This document shows positions 1 to 6,909 of a stretch of 15,057 nt of DNA, piece after piece (within the stretch, counting starts at the first letter, position 1; each line of letters opens with the position of its first letter). A program made the position numbers and the translations under genes. The notes beneath the pieces are model-generated. The model ran no database searches. It was given only the letters and a program-made list of their open reading frames with translations, and was not told where the DNA came from. This DNA comes from Desulfobacterales bacterium (GTDB lineage Bacteria; Desulfobacterota; Desulfobacteria; Desulfobacterales; UBA5852). The stretch is taken from assembly GCA_030066455.1 (NCBI GenBank), contig JASJBQ010000094.1:1-15057 (forward strand). Reading direction: 5' to 3'.

Positions 1-410
1 TGGGCCATGGCCCCGCCGATCCCGGCGCTCTTCTCGACCAGGTAGACGAAATAGCCCGAATCGGCGAGATCGAGGGTCGCCTGGATGCCGGCGATGCCGC
101 CGCCGACCACCATTACCGAACCGATGGGTGTCTGGTTCATAGATTCCTCTCTTCCTGTGGTTGAAAAACGGGCGGCCGTCGTAAACGCCGAAGACGCGGC
201 GGCCTCCGGAAGAACCGTCAGATGGGCGCGCACCCGGTCTTCCGCAATATGGTTCAGGGCGCAGAACCGGCGCAGGGCGGCCGCGCCGATCTGGTAGCGC
301 TTGGCCGCCGCCGGCCGGGCATCCAGCCGCCCGCTGCGGATCCAATTGGAGACCGTGTTGCGGTGAACCCCCAGGAGCCGGGCCAGTCGACCGACTTTGA
401 ATTCATACAT
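1..410 (-). CDS. hdrA: HTH domain reading in frame into HdrA-type flavoprotein (partial, runs off window)
   Basis: The frame from ATG 410-408 to base 1 has no stop. Residues 1-62 resemble an excisionase/MerR-like HTH ([20 protein letters not shown], then a basic RYQIG turn). Residues 63-90 are an Ala/Ser/Thr-rich linker. From residue 91 ([20 protein letters not shown]) it is the N-terminus of an HdrA-type FAD protein: dinucleotide-binding GGGIAG at 103-108 and the family's [17 protein letters not shown] stretch. HdrA is the flavin-bifurcating electron-transfer subunit of cytoplasmic heterodisulfide reductase-like complexes, often partnered with MvhD and [NiFe] hydrogenase; the upstream maturation protease fits that. 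The ATG at 410 follows a very strong Shine-Dalgarno and overlaps the protease stop. A second start (ATG 140-138) with its own ribosome site would give HdrA alone. Whether the cell makes a fusion, two products, or the HTH stop was lost by mutation or sequencing error cannot be told here. HdrA identity is confident; the HTH family is less so. Confidence 0.82.
   Translation of the reverse strand, partial: MYEFKVGRLARLLGVHRNTVSNWIRSGRLDARPAAAKRYQIGAAALRRFCALNHIAEDRVRAHLTVLPEAAASSAFTTAARFSTTGREESMNQTPIGSVMVVGGGIAGIQATLDLADSGYFVYLVEKSAGIGGAMA
138..150 (-). promoter_or_regulatory. Internal ribosome binding site and start codon of the HdrA part
   Basis: On the minus strand AGAGGA (150-145) lies four bases before ATG (140-138). 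This ATG begins exactly where homology to HdrA proteins would be expected to begin, so it can start an ordinary HdrA without the HTH extension. Confidence 0.6.
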
Positions 411-924
411 AGCCACCTCCGGCGGCACGGATCGCCTTGCCGCCGACGATCCCCATGATTTTGGCGCACATGCGATCGACCGCCCGGCGGATGGGAAGGC
501 TCAGACCCGGCTGGACCACGTCAGGCAGCTGCGCCACCTGGGCCACGAGCAGGCGCACGTCGATGGCCGTCCCCTCGACCAGTTCCTGGAGCATGTTGGT
601 GGTGGGGAACTGGTGCAGCGAGTAGTCCACGATCTTGGCGGCCTGCATCTGGTCGATACGGATTTCGCGGATGGTGCCCGGTTGGGCCTCGCCCAGATCC
701 ATGGCATCCACCACGATCAGCCGGCGCGGCCGTTCGGCGGCCAAAAGCATGTCGAAGAGGATGTCCCGGATCGCGGTACCCACGTCCAGGGCAAAGGCGG
801 AATCCGGCAGCCGGTAGCGGGTTTCCAGCCGCTGGATCACTTCAGGGCCAAACCCGTCGTCACCCAGAAGCGGGTTGCCGCATCCCAGAATCAGACATTC
901 TTTTTCGAGGTAAGGTAAGCTCAT
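403..924 (-). CDS. Hydrogenase maturation protease (HybD/HycI/FrhD family)
   Basis: The 173-residue product matches the endopeptidases that trim the C-terminus of the [NiFe] hydrogenase large subunit once nickel is inserted. It has the N-terminal [19 protein letters not shown] motif (residues 11-29) and the three positions expected to bind nickel: Glu28, an Asp in VDAMD (73 or 76) and His104 in SLHQFPTTN. Length is normal for the family. The frame stays open upstream to ATG 1116, but that stretch is AT-rich, lacks family similarity and carries the control region, so the start at 924 ([10 protein letters not shown]) is preferred even though its Shine-Dalgarno is weak. The gene's 3' end overlaps the HTH-HdrA start by eight bases. 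The target hydrogenase large subunit is not in the window and probably lies left of base 1 (inference). Confidence 0.88.
   Translation of the reverse strand: MSLPYLEKECLILGCGNPLLGDDGFGPEVIQRLETRYRLPDSAFALDVGTAIRDILFDMLLAAERPRRLIVVDAMDLGEAQPGTIREIRIDQMQAAKIVDYSLHQFPTTNMLQELVEGTAIDVRLLVAQVAQLPDVVQPGLSLPIRRAVDRMCAKIMGIVGGKAIRAAGGGYV
413..420 (-). promoter_or_regulatory. Strong Shine-Dalgarno for the HTH-HdrA frame
   Basis: Minus strand GGAGGTGG lies two bases before ATG 410-408 (five bases from GGAGG). It sits within the last codons of the maturation protease, and the start overlaps that gene's stop (ATGTATGA, 410-403), a layout typical of translational coupling. It argues that the HTH region is truly translated. 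Confidence 0.75.
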
Positions 925-988
925 TGCTTGTGCCGATTGTGCCAAATGTTCCAAGTTTAAATGGTGCTGGCGATGTCGCAGGGAATAG

Positions 989-1004
989 ATCAATAACCGT
1001 GCCA
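989..1004 (-). promoter_or_regulatory. Candidate sigma-54 (-24/-12) promoter for the protease-HdrA operon
   Basis: Minus strand TGGCACGGTTATTGAT (1004->989) matches the consensus TGGCACGNNNNTTGCW at every fixed position except the C of the -12 GC, which is A. It lies 65-80 bases upstream of the protease start. A sigma-54 activator gene and paired palindromes lie just upstream, as expected for enhancer-dependent transcription. The -12 mismatch is the main doubt. Confidence 0.5.
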
Positions 1005-1093
1005 CATCCAATGAACCTCGTTTAGCATCCGTAATTGTTAAGGAAATTTGATTTGTTGGTACCAGCGGCAGGAGGGGTGCAGCGGCAAGCAAA

Positions 1094-1111
1094 TGGGGAA
1101 ATATATCCCCA
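1094..1111. promoter_or_regulatory. Palindromic operator/enhancer copy 1, TGGGGA-N6-TCCCCA
   Basis: TGGGGAAATATATCCCCA is a perfect inverted repeat with six-base arms and an AT-only six-base spacer. It lies about 100 bases upstream of the candidate -24 element. An identical-arm copy is at 1186-1203, with half-sites between. This is typical of a binding site for a Fis-type HTH dimer, most simply the neighbouring activator's. Confidence 0.68.
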
Positions 1112-1124
1112 AACATCCTGCTAT

Positions 1125-1130
1125 TGGGGA
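1125..1130. promoter_or_regulatory. TGGGGA half-site
   Basis: A single TGGGGA arm, followed by ATACCC, which is only a weak partner. It starts 31 bases after the arm of copy 1, close to three helical turns. Confidence 0.35.
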
Positions 1131-1164
1131 ATACCCTGCTGTAATTTATAAGTATTCAGTCAAT

Positions 1165-1170
1165 TGGGGA
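1165..1170. promoter_or_regulatory. TGGGGA half-site
   Basis: A single TGGGGA arm with no matching TCCCCA. It starts 40 bases after the preceding half-site and 21 bases (two helical turns) before the arm of palindrome copy 2. Confidence 0.35.
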
Positions 1171-1185
1171 TATAAATGCTATTAT

Positions 1186-1203
1186 TGGGGATTAATTTCC
1201 CCA
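1186..1203. promoter_or_regulatory. Palindromic operator/enhancer copy 2, TGGGGA-N6-TCCCCA
   Basis: TGGGGATTAATTTCCCCA has the same arms and spacer length as copy 1, 92 bases away centre to centre. It abuts the stop codon of the activator gene (stop at 1206-1204). Confidence 0.68.
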
Positions 1204-3084
1204 TCAGGAAGGGCGGGTCAAACCGTAGCGCTTCATCTTGTTGAAGAGTGTTTTGCGGTCGATTTTCAGCACCTCGGCCACCTTCTGGCGGTGCCACTGG
1301 TGCTGGTTGAGGGCGGAGACGATGAGGTGCTTTTCAAACTGGCTGAGGGTCTCGCCGAGATCCTGAACCGGGTGTTCGGCCAGATCGGGGAACTCCTCCC
1401 GTCCGGCCGGCGCTTCGGGTTTGGCGGCGGAGCCCATCAGGTCGATGCGCTTCTGGTTGCAGTAGCGGATGATCACGTTCTGGAGTTCGCGCACGTTGCC
1501 CGGCCAGTCGTAGTGGTAGAGCTTGTCCATGAGTTTGCCGGCGATGGGCGGCAGGTTGCGTTTGCCGGCATAGAGCCCCATGAAGTGGTCGATCAGAAGC
1601 CGCAGGTCCTCCTTGCGCTCGCGCAGCGGCGGCAGATAGATCGGCAGAATGTGGATACGATAGAAAAAGTCCTCGCGCATGCGGCGCTCTTCGACCCGTT
1701 TTTTCAGATCCCGATTGGTGGCGGCGACAAAGCGCACCTGGGCCTTTTTGACCTGGCTGCTTCCCACCGGCGTGAAGCCGCCGCCTTCGATCACCCGCAG
1801 GAGCTTGACCTGCATGTGCGGGCTGATTTCGCCCACCTCGTCCAGAAAAACCGTGCCGCTGTCGGCGTAGTCGAGGTAGCCGGCCTTGTCCGTGTTGGCC
1901 CCCGAGAAGGCGCCCTTCTTGTAGCCGAAAAATTCGCTTTCGACCAGGTTCTCCGGGATGGCCCCGCAGTGCACCGGCACGAAACGCCGGTCGCGGCGCT
2001 CGCTCATGTCGTGGATCGCCCGGGCCACGAGTTCCTTACCGGTGCCCGGCTCTCCGTAGATCACCACGGTGGCGTCACTGGCCGCCGCATTGAGAATGTG
2101 TTCGTAGACCTGCTGCATGACGGCACTGCGCCCGACGATGTTGCCGAACTTGTGGCGGGCCTTGATCTGGGAGCGCAGCAGGATGTTTTCGCGCCGCAGG
2201 GTGATTTCGCTCTCCCGCAGGGCCATCTCGGCGGTCTTGCGGTCGTTGATGTCGATGATCATGGCCAGGCAGGAGACGGCCCCGTCCATGTGCCGGATGG
2301 GGGCGTTCATACTGTAGTACCATCGCTGGTCCTTGGGGTTCATGACTTCGAAGCGCACGGTCTGACCGGCCTGGACCTGGTCCATGACGCAAAACGGGCA
2401 GGGGGTCTTGCGGCCGTGGAGCGCCTCGTAGCATTTGTGCCCCACCACGCTGCGCCCGATCAGATGGACCAGCTGGTCGTTGGCATAGCGCAGGCGGTAG
2501 TCGCCCGTGGCCACGTAGATCTGGCCTTCGAAGGCATTGAGGATGGCCGCCATCCGCGCCTTCTGCTCCCCGATCTCGTGTTCGGCCGTTTTCAGCGGTG
2601 TGATGTCCACCATCGAGCCGACGCTCTCTTCGGTGCCGGGGATGTCGTCGATCTTGAGCAGCACGTTGCGGATCTGCCCCTGATCGTCCTGGACGTGGCA
2701 TTCCAGCATGCGGGGTGCACTCCCGGCCGACGCACGGTGGCTCTGGTAGTTGAGCATCTTGCGGCGGTCGGCCGCATAGATGACCTGATCCACGGACAGA
2801 CACCCCTCGACTTCACTCTTGCGCAGGCCGGTCAGACGCTCGAAGCCGGTATTGACCATGGTGATGGTGGCATCCTTGCGCATCACGAAAGTGGCCATGC
2901 CGGTGTTCTCGAAAACCGTGCGGTAGCGGTCCTGGCTCTGGCGCAGACTGCGGCGCATGCCCTTCTGGTCTTCGAGCGCATCTTCGTAGTGTGCCAGGCG
3001 CGTTTGCAGCGCCGCGATCAGGTGTTCGTAATCCTCGGCCCGTTTGAATTCCATGGGTCTGCTTGTACCACACTTTGACCGCAT
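1204..3084 (-). CDS. Sigma-54-dependent transcriptional activator, PAS-PAS-AAA+-Fis
   Basis: This 626-residue cytoplasmic enhancer-binding protein has an N-terminal coiled-coil stretch (about 14-55), a PAS domain (about 50-165), and a second PAS (about 175-285) with a Cys218/Cys229-x2-Cys232 motif. The AAA+ domain (about 312-545) has Walker A GEPGTGKE (344-351), Walker B TVFLDE (411-416), the sigma-54-contacting loop as GAFSGA (391-396, usually GAFTGA) and REDFFYRI. A Fis-type HTH (583-622) ends in RKTLFNKMKRYGL. There is no receiver domain, so it probably senses a ligand or redox state through PAS. The ATG at 3084 is uncertain: MEFKRA at 3054 is an alternative and neither has a clear Shine-Dalgarno. 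It lies directly upstream of the protease-HdrA operon, with palindromes and a -24/-12 element between, so it likely controls that operon (inference). Confidence 0.93.
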   Translation of the reverse strand: MRSKCGTSRPMEFKRAEDYEHLIAALQTRLAHYEDALEDQKGMRRSLRQSQDRYRTVFENTGMATFVMRKDATITMVNTGFERLTGLRKSEVEGCLSVDQVIYAADRRKMLNYQSHRASAGSAPRMLECHVQDDQGQIRNVLLKIDDIPGTEESVGSMVDITPLKTAEHEIGEQKARMAAILNAFEGQIYVATGDYRLRYANDQLVHLIGRSVVGHKCYEALHGRKTPCPFCVMDQVQAGQTVRFEVMNPKDQRWYYSMNAPIRHMDGAVSCLAMIIDINDRKTAEMALRESEITLRRENILLRSQIKARHKFGNIVGRSAVMQQVYEHILNAAASDATVVIYGEPGTGKELVARAIHDMSERRDRRFVPVHCGAIPENLVESEFFGYKKGAFSGANTDKAGYLDYADSGTVFLDEVGEISPHMQVKLLRVIEGGGFTPVGSSQVKKAQVRFVAATNRDLKKRVEERRMREDFFYRIHILPIYLPPLRERKEDLRLLIDHFMGLYAGKRNLPPIAGKLMDKLYHYDWPGNVRELQNVIIRYCNQKRIDLMGSAAKPEAPAGREEFPDLAEHPVQDLGETLSQFEKHLIVSALNQHQWHRQKVAEVLKIDRKTLFNKMKRYGLTRPS

Positions 3085-3154
3085 CGACCATTGCGACGCT
3101 TGGCGCCTTTTTGGGAGTGCGGCCGGGTGATGGCGGGTTCACCGGTATTGAGAA

Positions 3155-3673
3155 ATGGTCCCAAATGCAATAAAGCCAGAAACCATGAGCGCCAGACATG
3201 AAAACGCGGTCGCGCTGGCGGTCAGGCCGGCACGCATCGACGACGCCACCCGGGTGACCGAACTCTTGCGCCAGCTCGGCTACGAACGTTCGCGCGACGC
3301 GGTTCGCCGCTCTATTCAGGATGCCTTGGCCGATCCCGAAAGCACCATCCTGGTGGCAAGCGTGGTGGAAGACCGCCTTGTGGGCTGCCTGCAGATGGTC
3401 ATTACCCGCCGTCTGGCCGAGGGGGATCGGGCCGAGATCGCGAGCTTGGTGGTGGATGCCGCCTGGCGCCGTCGGGGTATCGGCGCCGGGTTGATCCAGG
3501 CGGCGGTCGCACGGCTGCAGGCGCAGGGCATCGGGCATCTGCGTGTGCGGTGCAATATCCAAAGGGAGCGCGCCCACCGGTTCTACCAGCGATTCGGTTT
3601 CCAACGGACCAAATCACAGAAGGTCTTCGATCTTCCGCTGCCAACCGCGGCCTCAACATTGGATCCCGATTAG
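3155..3673 (+). CDS. GNAT-family N-acetyltransferase
   Basis: The 172-residue product has the GNAT fold signature: beta1 VRPARIDDATRVTELL (23-38), strand EIASLVVD (94-101), acetyl-CoA pyrophosphate-binding motif A RRRGIGAGL (105-113) and the C-terminal HRFYQRFGFQ (141-150). It transfers an acetyl group from acetyl-CoA to an amine or an N-terminus; the substrate cannot be predicted. Two starts are possible, ATG 3155 and ATG 3185 (MSARHENAV). Neither has a good Shine-Dalgarno, and conserved sequence begins only after the second, so the shorter form is equally likely. It is transcribed divergently from the activator and ends 14 bases before the arylamine N-acetyltransferase, suggesting one transcript. 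Confidence 0.85.
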   Translation: MVPNAIKPETMSARHENAVALAVRPARIDDATRVTELLRQLGYERSRDAVRRSIQDALADPESTILVASVVEDRLVGCLQMVITRRLAEGDRAEIASLVVDAAWRRRGIGAGLIQAAVARLQAQGIGHLRVRCNIQRERAHRFYQRFGFQRTKSQKVFDLPLPTAASTLDPD

Positions 3674-3687
3674 GACTTGCGACCGCC

Positions 3688-4464
3688 ATGCTCGATCTCC
3701 CGGCCTATTTCGAACGGATTGGATTCAGCGGCGACCGGTCGCCGGACAGGGCGCTGCTGGACAAGCTTCACCAGGCCCACGCCAATCGGATCGCGTTTGA
3801 AAACCTGGATATTCTCCTCGGCCGCCCCATCCAGGTGGACCTGGCGAGCATCCAGGACAAGCTCGTTTACCAGCGCCGCGGCGGCTATTGTTTCGAGCAC
3901 AACCTGTTGATGGCGGCGGTCCTGAAAGCGCTGGGGTTCACGGTCCGCCCGCTGGCCGCCCGGGTGAGACTCGGCAGCGACCAGGTGCGCGCCCGCACCC
4001 ACATGCTTCTGATAGTCGAGCTGGACGCGCAGCCGCTGCTGGTGGACGTCGGCTTCGGCGCCCAGGGCTTTCAGCGCCCCCTGCCCTTCGCCCCGGGCGA
4101 CATCTTCCGGCGGTTCCACTGGCCGTACCGGGTGATTCCGGAAGACGGTGCCTGGGTGCTCCAGTCCCAACAGGACGAGCGCTGGTTCGACCTCTACGTC
4201 TTCACGCTAGAGCCCCAGCACTGGATCGACTACAAGGTGGCCAACCATTACGTGTCCACCCACCCGGACAGCATGTTTGCCCGTGACCTGATCGTCCAGC
4301 GCCCGACGCCTAAGGCCCGCTACAGCCTGCACAATTTCACGTACAGCATCGACCGGGGCGGATCCATCGAGACCCGCACCCTCGAAGACCAGGCGGAACT
4401 GTTCGGGGTGCTGGCCGACACCTTCGATCTGCATTTCCCACCGGAGACGCGCCTGCCGCTTTAG
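3688..4464 (+). CDS. nat: Arylamine N-acetyltransferase
   Basis: The 258-residue protein carries all NAT family marks: the N-terminal LDLPAYFERIGFSG, NRIAFENLDILLG (33-45), the catalytic Cys68 in RGGYCFEHN, His105 in RTHMLL and Asp120 in LVDVGFG, forming the Cys-His-Asp triad. These cytosolic enzymes move acetyl from acetyl-CoA to arylamines or hydrazines by a ping-pong mechanism. It is slightly shorter than the usual 270-290 residues, mostly at the C-terminus. The frame is open upstream to ATG 3550 inside the GNAT gene, but family similarity starts at 3688, and an AGGA at 3672-3675 can serve as ribosome site. Two acetyltransferases in tandem may share regulation; no common substrate is evident. 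Confidence 0.92.
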   Translation: MLDLPAYFERIGFSGDRSPDRALLDKLHQAHANRIAFENLDILLGRPIQVDLASIQDKLVYQRRGGYCFEHNLLMAAVLKALGFTVRPLAARVRLGSDQVRARTHMLLIVELDAQPLLVDVGFGAQGFQRPLPFAPGDIFRRFHWPYRVIPEDGAWVLQSQQDERWFDLYVFTLEPQHWIDYKVANHYVSTHPDSMFARDLIVQRPTPKARYSLHNFTYSIDRGGSIETRTLEDQAELFGVLADTFDLHFPPETRLPL

Positions 4465-4482
4465 CGCGCCACCCGAAGTCTT

Positions 4483-4511
4483 TTGACAAGCCGGCCGGTT
4501 TTGCCTATGGT
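4483..4511 (+). promoter_or_regulatory. Sigma70-type promoter upstream of the phospholipase D-like gene
   Basis: A perfect -35 TTGACA (4483-4488), a 17-base spacer and a -10 TATGGT (4506-4511, four of six matches) lie about 90 bases upstream of the next ATG and just after the NAT stop. Confidence 0.55.
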
Positions 4512-4600
4512 TCCGGACCAGGTCTTCCTCTGCAGTTGAACGGTCGCCTGCGACCGACGGTCATGAGCACCTCACCTCAAAATAGGAAATCACTGCGTTC

Positions 4601-6205
4601 ATGTCTGCACGTTCCCTAAAGCCGCGAGGCCTCTGTTTGCGACGCAGCGTGTCCCGACGCTGGTCTGTCGTGCTGGGCCTGGTGCTGATCTCCGCTATGC
4701 TTGGCGGGTGTTTCTCGATGCCGCGCGTCCTGCCGGAGGCCCCGCCCAAAGCCGTGACCTTCGCCCGGGAGCCCCAGGCGGGCAACCGGCTGGACGCTTT
4801 GAGTCGGGAGCTGCTGGCTGGCCGCCCGGAAGCGGAATCGGGCTTTTTGATGCTGAGCAACAATGCCGATGCCCTCCGCTGGCGCCTGATGCTCGCCGAT
4901 ATGGCGGAAGAGACCCTCGATATGCAGTATTATCTGTGGAACAAAGACGCCGGCGCGGATCTGCTGCTCGATCGGGTGATCCGGGCCGCCGACCGCGGCG
5001 TGCGCATCCGCCTGCTGGTGGACGACATCACGCTGATGGGCCGCGACGCCGGCATCGCAGCCCTGAGCCGCCATCCGCAGATCGAAATCCGCCTGTTCAA
5101 CCCGGTCGAAAACCGAAACCAATCGACGTTTATACGGGCCATGGAGTTCGCCGGAAAAATCAAGCAGCTGAACCATCGCATGCACAACAAACTCATGGTG
5201 GCCGACAACCGCCTGGGGATCGTCGGCGGCCGCAACATCGGCAACGAGTATTTCGGTCTCAACCCCAAGCAGAATTTCGTGGATTTCGACGTTCTGAGCG
5301 TCGGGGAAATCGTTCCCCGCATCTCGTTTTCCTTTGATCTTTTCTGGAACAGCGACGGGGCCTATCCCGGCGAGGGCCTGATTCAAAATCACCCGGATCC
5401 GGGCCTCCTCGACAAGTTGTTACGCGAGCTGGACGAACGGCTGGAGGACCAGCGCGACCTGCTCATCGCCTTCGTGGACGAGTCGCTGGATGCGGAACAG
5501 ATGCTGAGCACGCTCAAGCGGGAAATGTACACCGGTAGGGCCGATGTGATTTATGACCGCCCGCTGGCGGGGGACGACATGCCGCCTGTGCAGCTGATCG
5601 AGTCCCTGAGAAAGCTGACCCGCAAGGCCCACTCCGAAATTCTGGTATCGACCCCCTATTTTATTCCCGACGAGGAGACCTACCAGACCCTGCCGGACCT
5701 GAACACCCGAGGGGTGCGGGTCGCGTTCCTCACGAATTCACTGGGCGCCACCAACCACCCGATCGTGCACAGCGGCTATAAAAAGCACCGCCAACGGGTG
5801 CTCGACACCGGCGCAGTCCTCTTTGAATTCCGGCGCGATGCGGTCCCGGCCGGTCCCGTCCACACGCCGCCCGTCGAGGCCAAGATCCTGGGGCTGCACG
5901 CCAAATTCATCGTCATCGACCGGCGCACGGTTTTCGTGGGCTCCCTCAACCTCGATCCCCGCTCCATCTATATCAATACCGAAATGGGCCTGCTGATCGA
6001 AAGCGCGGAACTGGCCGAAGCCGTCACGATTCTCTTCGAGGACCTGGTGGCGCCGCAAAACAGCTGGCAGATCCGCAAGGACGCAAACGAGCGCTTAACC
6101 TGGCACGCCGGCGCGGAAAACAGGAAGTCCGAACCGCCAAGCTCTTTTTCGCGACGCTTCCAGGCCTGGTTTTTCGGACTGTTTTCACTTGACGATCAAC
6201 TCTAA
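4601..6205 (+). CDS. Phospholipase D/cardiolipin synthase C-like lipoprotein
   Basis: The 534-residue protein has a basic N-terminus and hydrophobic stretch (22-36) ending in a lipobox L34-G-G-C37, so it is probably a lipoprotein. It contains two HKD phosphatidyltransferase motifs: H195-x-K197-x4-D202 (HNKLMVAD) and H433-x-K435-x4-D440 (HAKFIVID). It also has the flanking GGRNIGNEYF and GSLNLDPRS, and a C-terminal segment of the YmdC/ClsC type. Two HKD motifs make the complete catalytic site for transphosphatidylation, as in ClsC making cardiolipin from phosphatidylethanolamine and phosphatidylglycerol; hydrolytic phospholipase D activity is the alternative. It is longer than E. coli ClsC, mainly by the lipoprotein leader and linker. 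It seems to have its own promoter (4483-4511). The ribosome site is weak (TAGGAA, about 13 bases upstream). Confidence 0.9.
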   Translation: MSARSLKPRGLCLRRSVSRRWSVVLGLVLISAMLGGCFSMPRVLPEAPPKAVTFAREPQAGNRLDALSRELLAGRPEAESGFLMLSNNADALRWRLMLADMAEETLDMQYYLWNKDAGADLLLDRVIRAADRGVRIRLLVDDITLMGRDAGIAALSRHPQIEIRLFNPVENRNQSTFIRAMEFAGKIKQLNHRMHNKLMVADNRLGIVGGRNIGNEYFGLNPKQNFVDFDVLSVGEIVPRISFSFDLFWNSDGAYPGEGLIQNHPDPGLLDKLLRELDERLEDQRDLLIAFVDESLDAEQMLSTLKREMYTGRADVIYDRPLAGDDMPPVQLIESLRKLTRKAHSEILVSTPYFIPDEETYQTLPDLNTRGVRVAFLTNSLGATNHPIVHSGYKKHRQRVLDTGAVLFEFRRDAVPAGPVHTPPVEAKILGLHAKFIVIDRRTVFVGSLNLDPRSIYINTEMGLLIESAELAEAVTILFEDLVAPQNSWQIRKDANERLTWHAGAENRKSEPPSSFSRRFQAWFFGLFSLDDQL

Positions 6206-6253
6206 GGGCATCCTGCGGACCACGCGCCAACGGCTGCCGGGAAATGAAATCCA

Positions 6254-6892
6254 ATGCCCCCATCTGCGATTGATGTCACCACCGTGCTGCTAAGCGTCAC
6301 CGGCCTGTGGACGGTTGCTGTCGTAACCCCCGGGCCCAATTTCTTTCTGACCGTTCAGACGGCGGTCGGCAGCTCCCGTCCGGCGGCGTTGTGGAGCGTG
6401 CTGGGCACGTCCTGCGGAACCGTCATCTGGGGGGTCAGCGGTTTCTTCGGGCTGGCCCTGCTCTTTAAGGCCGCCCCCTGGCTGTATGGCAGCCTTAAAC
6501 TGCTGGGCGGCGGGTATCTGGTCTATCTCGGCCTCAAGCTCATTACCCAGAGCGCTCAGCCGCCGGAGCACACCGGTATTGGCCAGCGCCCGCCGGACCG
6601 GGCGCTGGCCGCGTGGCGCGCCGGGCTGCTGACCAATCTCTCCAACCCCAAGACCGCCGCCTTCGTGACCGGTCTTTTTGCGGCCAGTATGCCGGCGGCC
6701 GCGCCCGCCTGGCTGGGCCTGGCAAGCGTGGCGCTGATGACGGCCCTTTCGATTGCCTGGTACACGGCGGTCGCCTGTTTTTTTTCAAGTGCCCGCTGCA
6801 CCGGCCTCTACCGGCGCAGCCGTCTCTGGATCGACCGTTCGGCCGGTTTGATTTTTATCGCCTACGGTGCCCGGCTGGCATCCGACCGTTGA
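6254..6892 (+). CDS. LysE/RhtB-family amino-acid exporter
   Basis: The 212-residue inner-membrane protein has about six hydrophobic segments and the family's signatures: VVTPGPNFFLTVQTAVG (23-39), a GxxxG-rich second helix and GLLTNLSNPKTAAF (124-137). Members export amino acids (lysine, threonine, homoserine) or related small molecules by proton-coupled transport. The substrate cannot be assigned from sequence. It starts 48 bases after the phospholipase-like gene and ends 17 bases before the DUF2284 gene, suggesting cotranscription. No strong Shine-Dalgarno is seen (GGGAAA upstream). Confidence 0.88.
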   Translation: MPPSAIDVTTVLLSVTGLWTVAVVTPGPNFFLTVQTAVGSSRPAALWSVLGTSCGTVIWGVSGFFGLALLFKAAPWLYGSLKLLGGGYLVYLGLKLITQSAQPPEHTGIGQRPPDRALAAWRAGLLTNLSNPKTAAFVTGLFAASMPAAAPAWLGLASVALMTALSIAWYTAVACFFSSARCTGLYRRSRLWIDRSAGLIFIAYGARLASDR

Positions 6893-6909
6893 AGCCCTGC
6901 GAGCCACGC

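Noticed and set aside
925..1116. N-terminal extension of the maturation protease to ATG 1116
   Set aside because: Family homology begins at [10 protein letters not shown]; the extension is low-similarity sequence crossing the candidate sigma-54 promoter and operator region.
1048..3078. A 676-codon open frame on the plus strand opposite the sigma-54 activator gene
   Set aside because: It is the antisense shadow of a clear PAS-AAA+-Fis gene, with no family pattern or ribosome site; long antisense frames are common in GC-rich DNA.
3550..3687. Longer start for the arylamine N-acetyltransferase inside the GNAT gene
   Set aside because: The extra 46 residues are the out-of-frame shadow of GNAT; NAT proteins start at the equivalent of MLDLPAYFERIGF.
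6613..6909. Longer start for the DUF2284 protein
   Set aside because: This segment is the shadow frame of the LysE/RhtB exporter; the family starts near MSKAPGTELIQYA.
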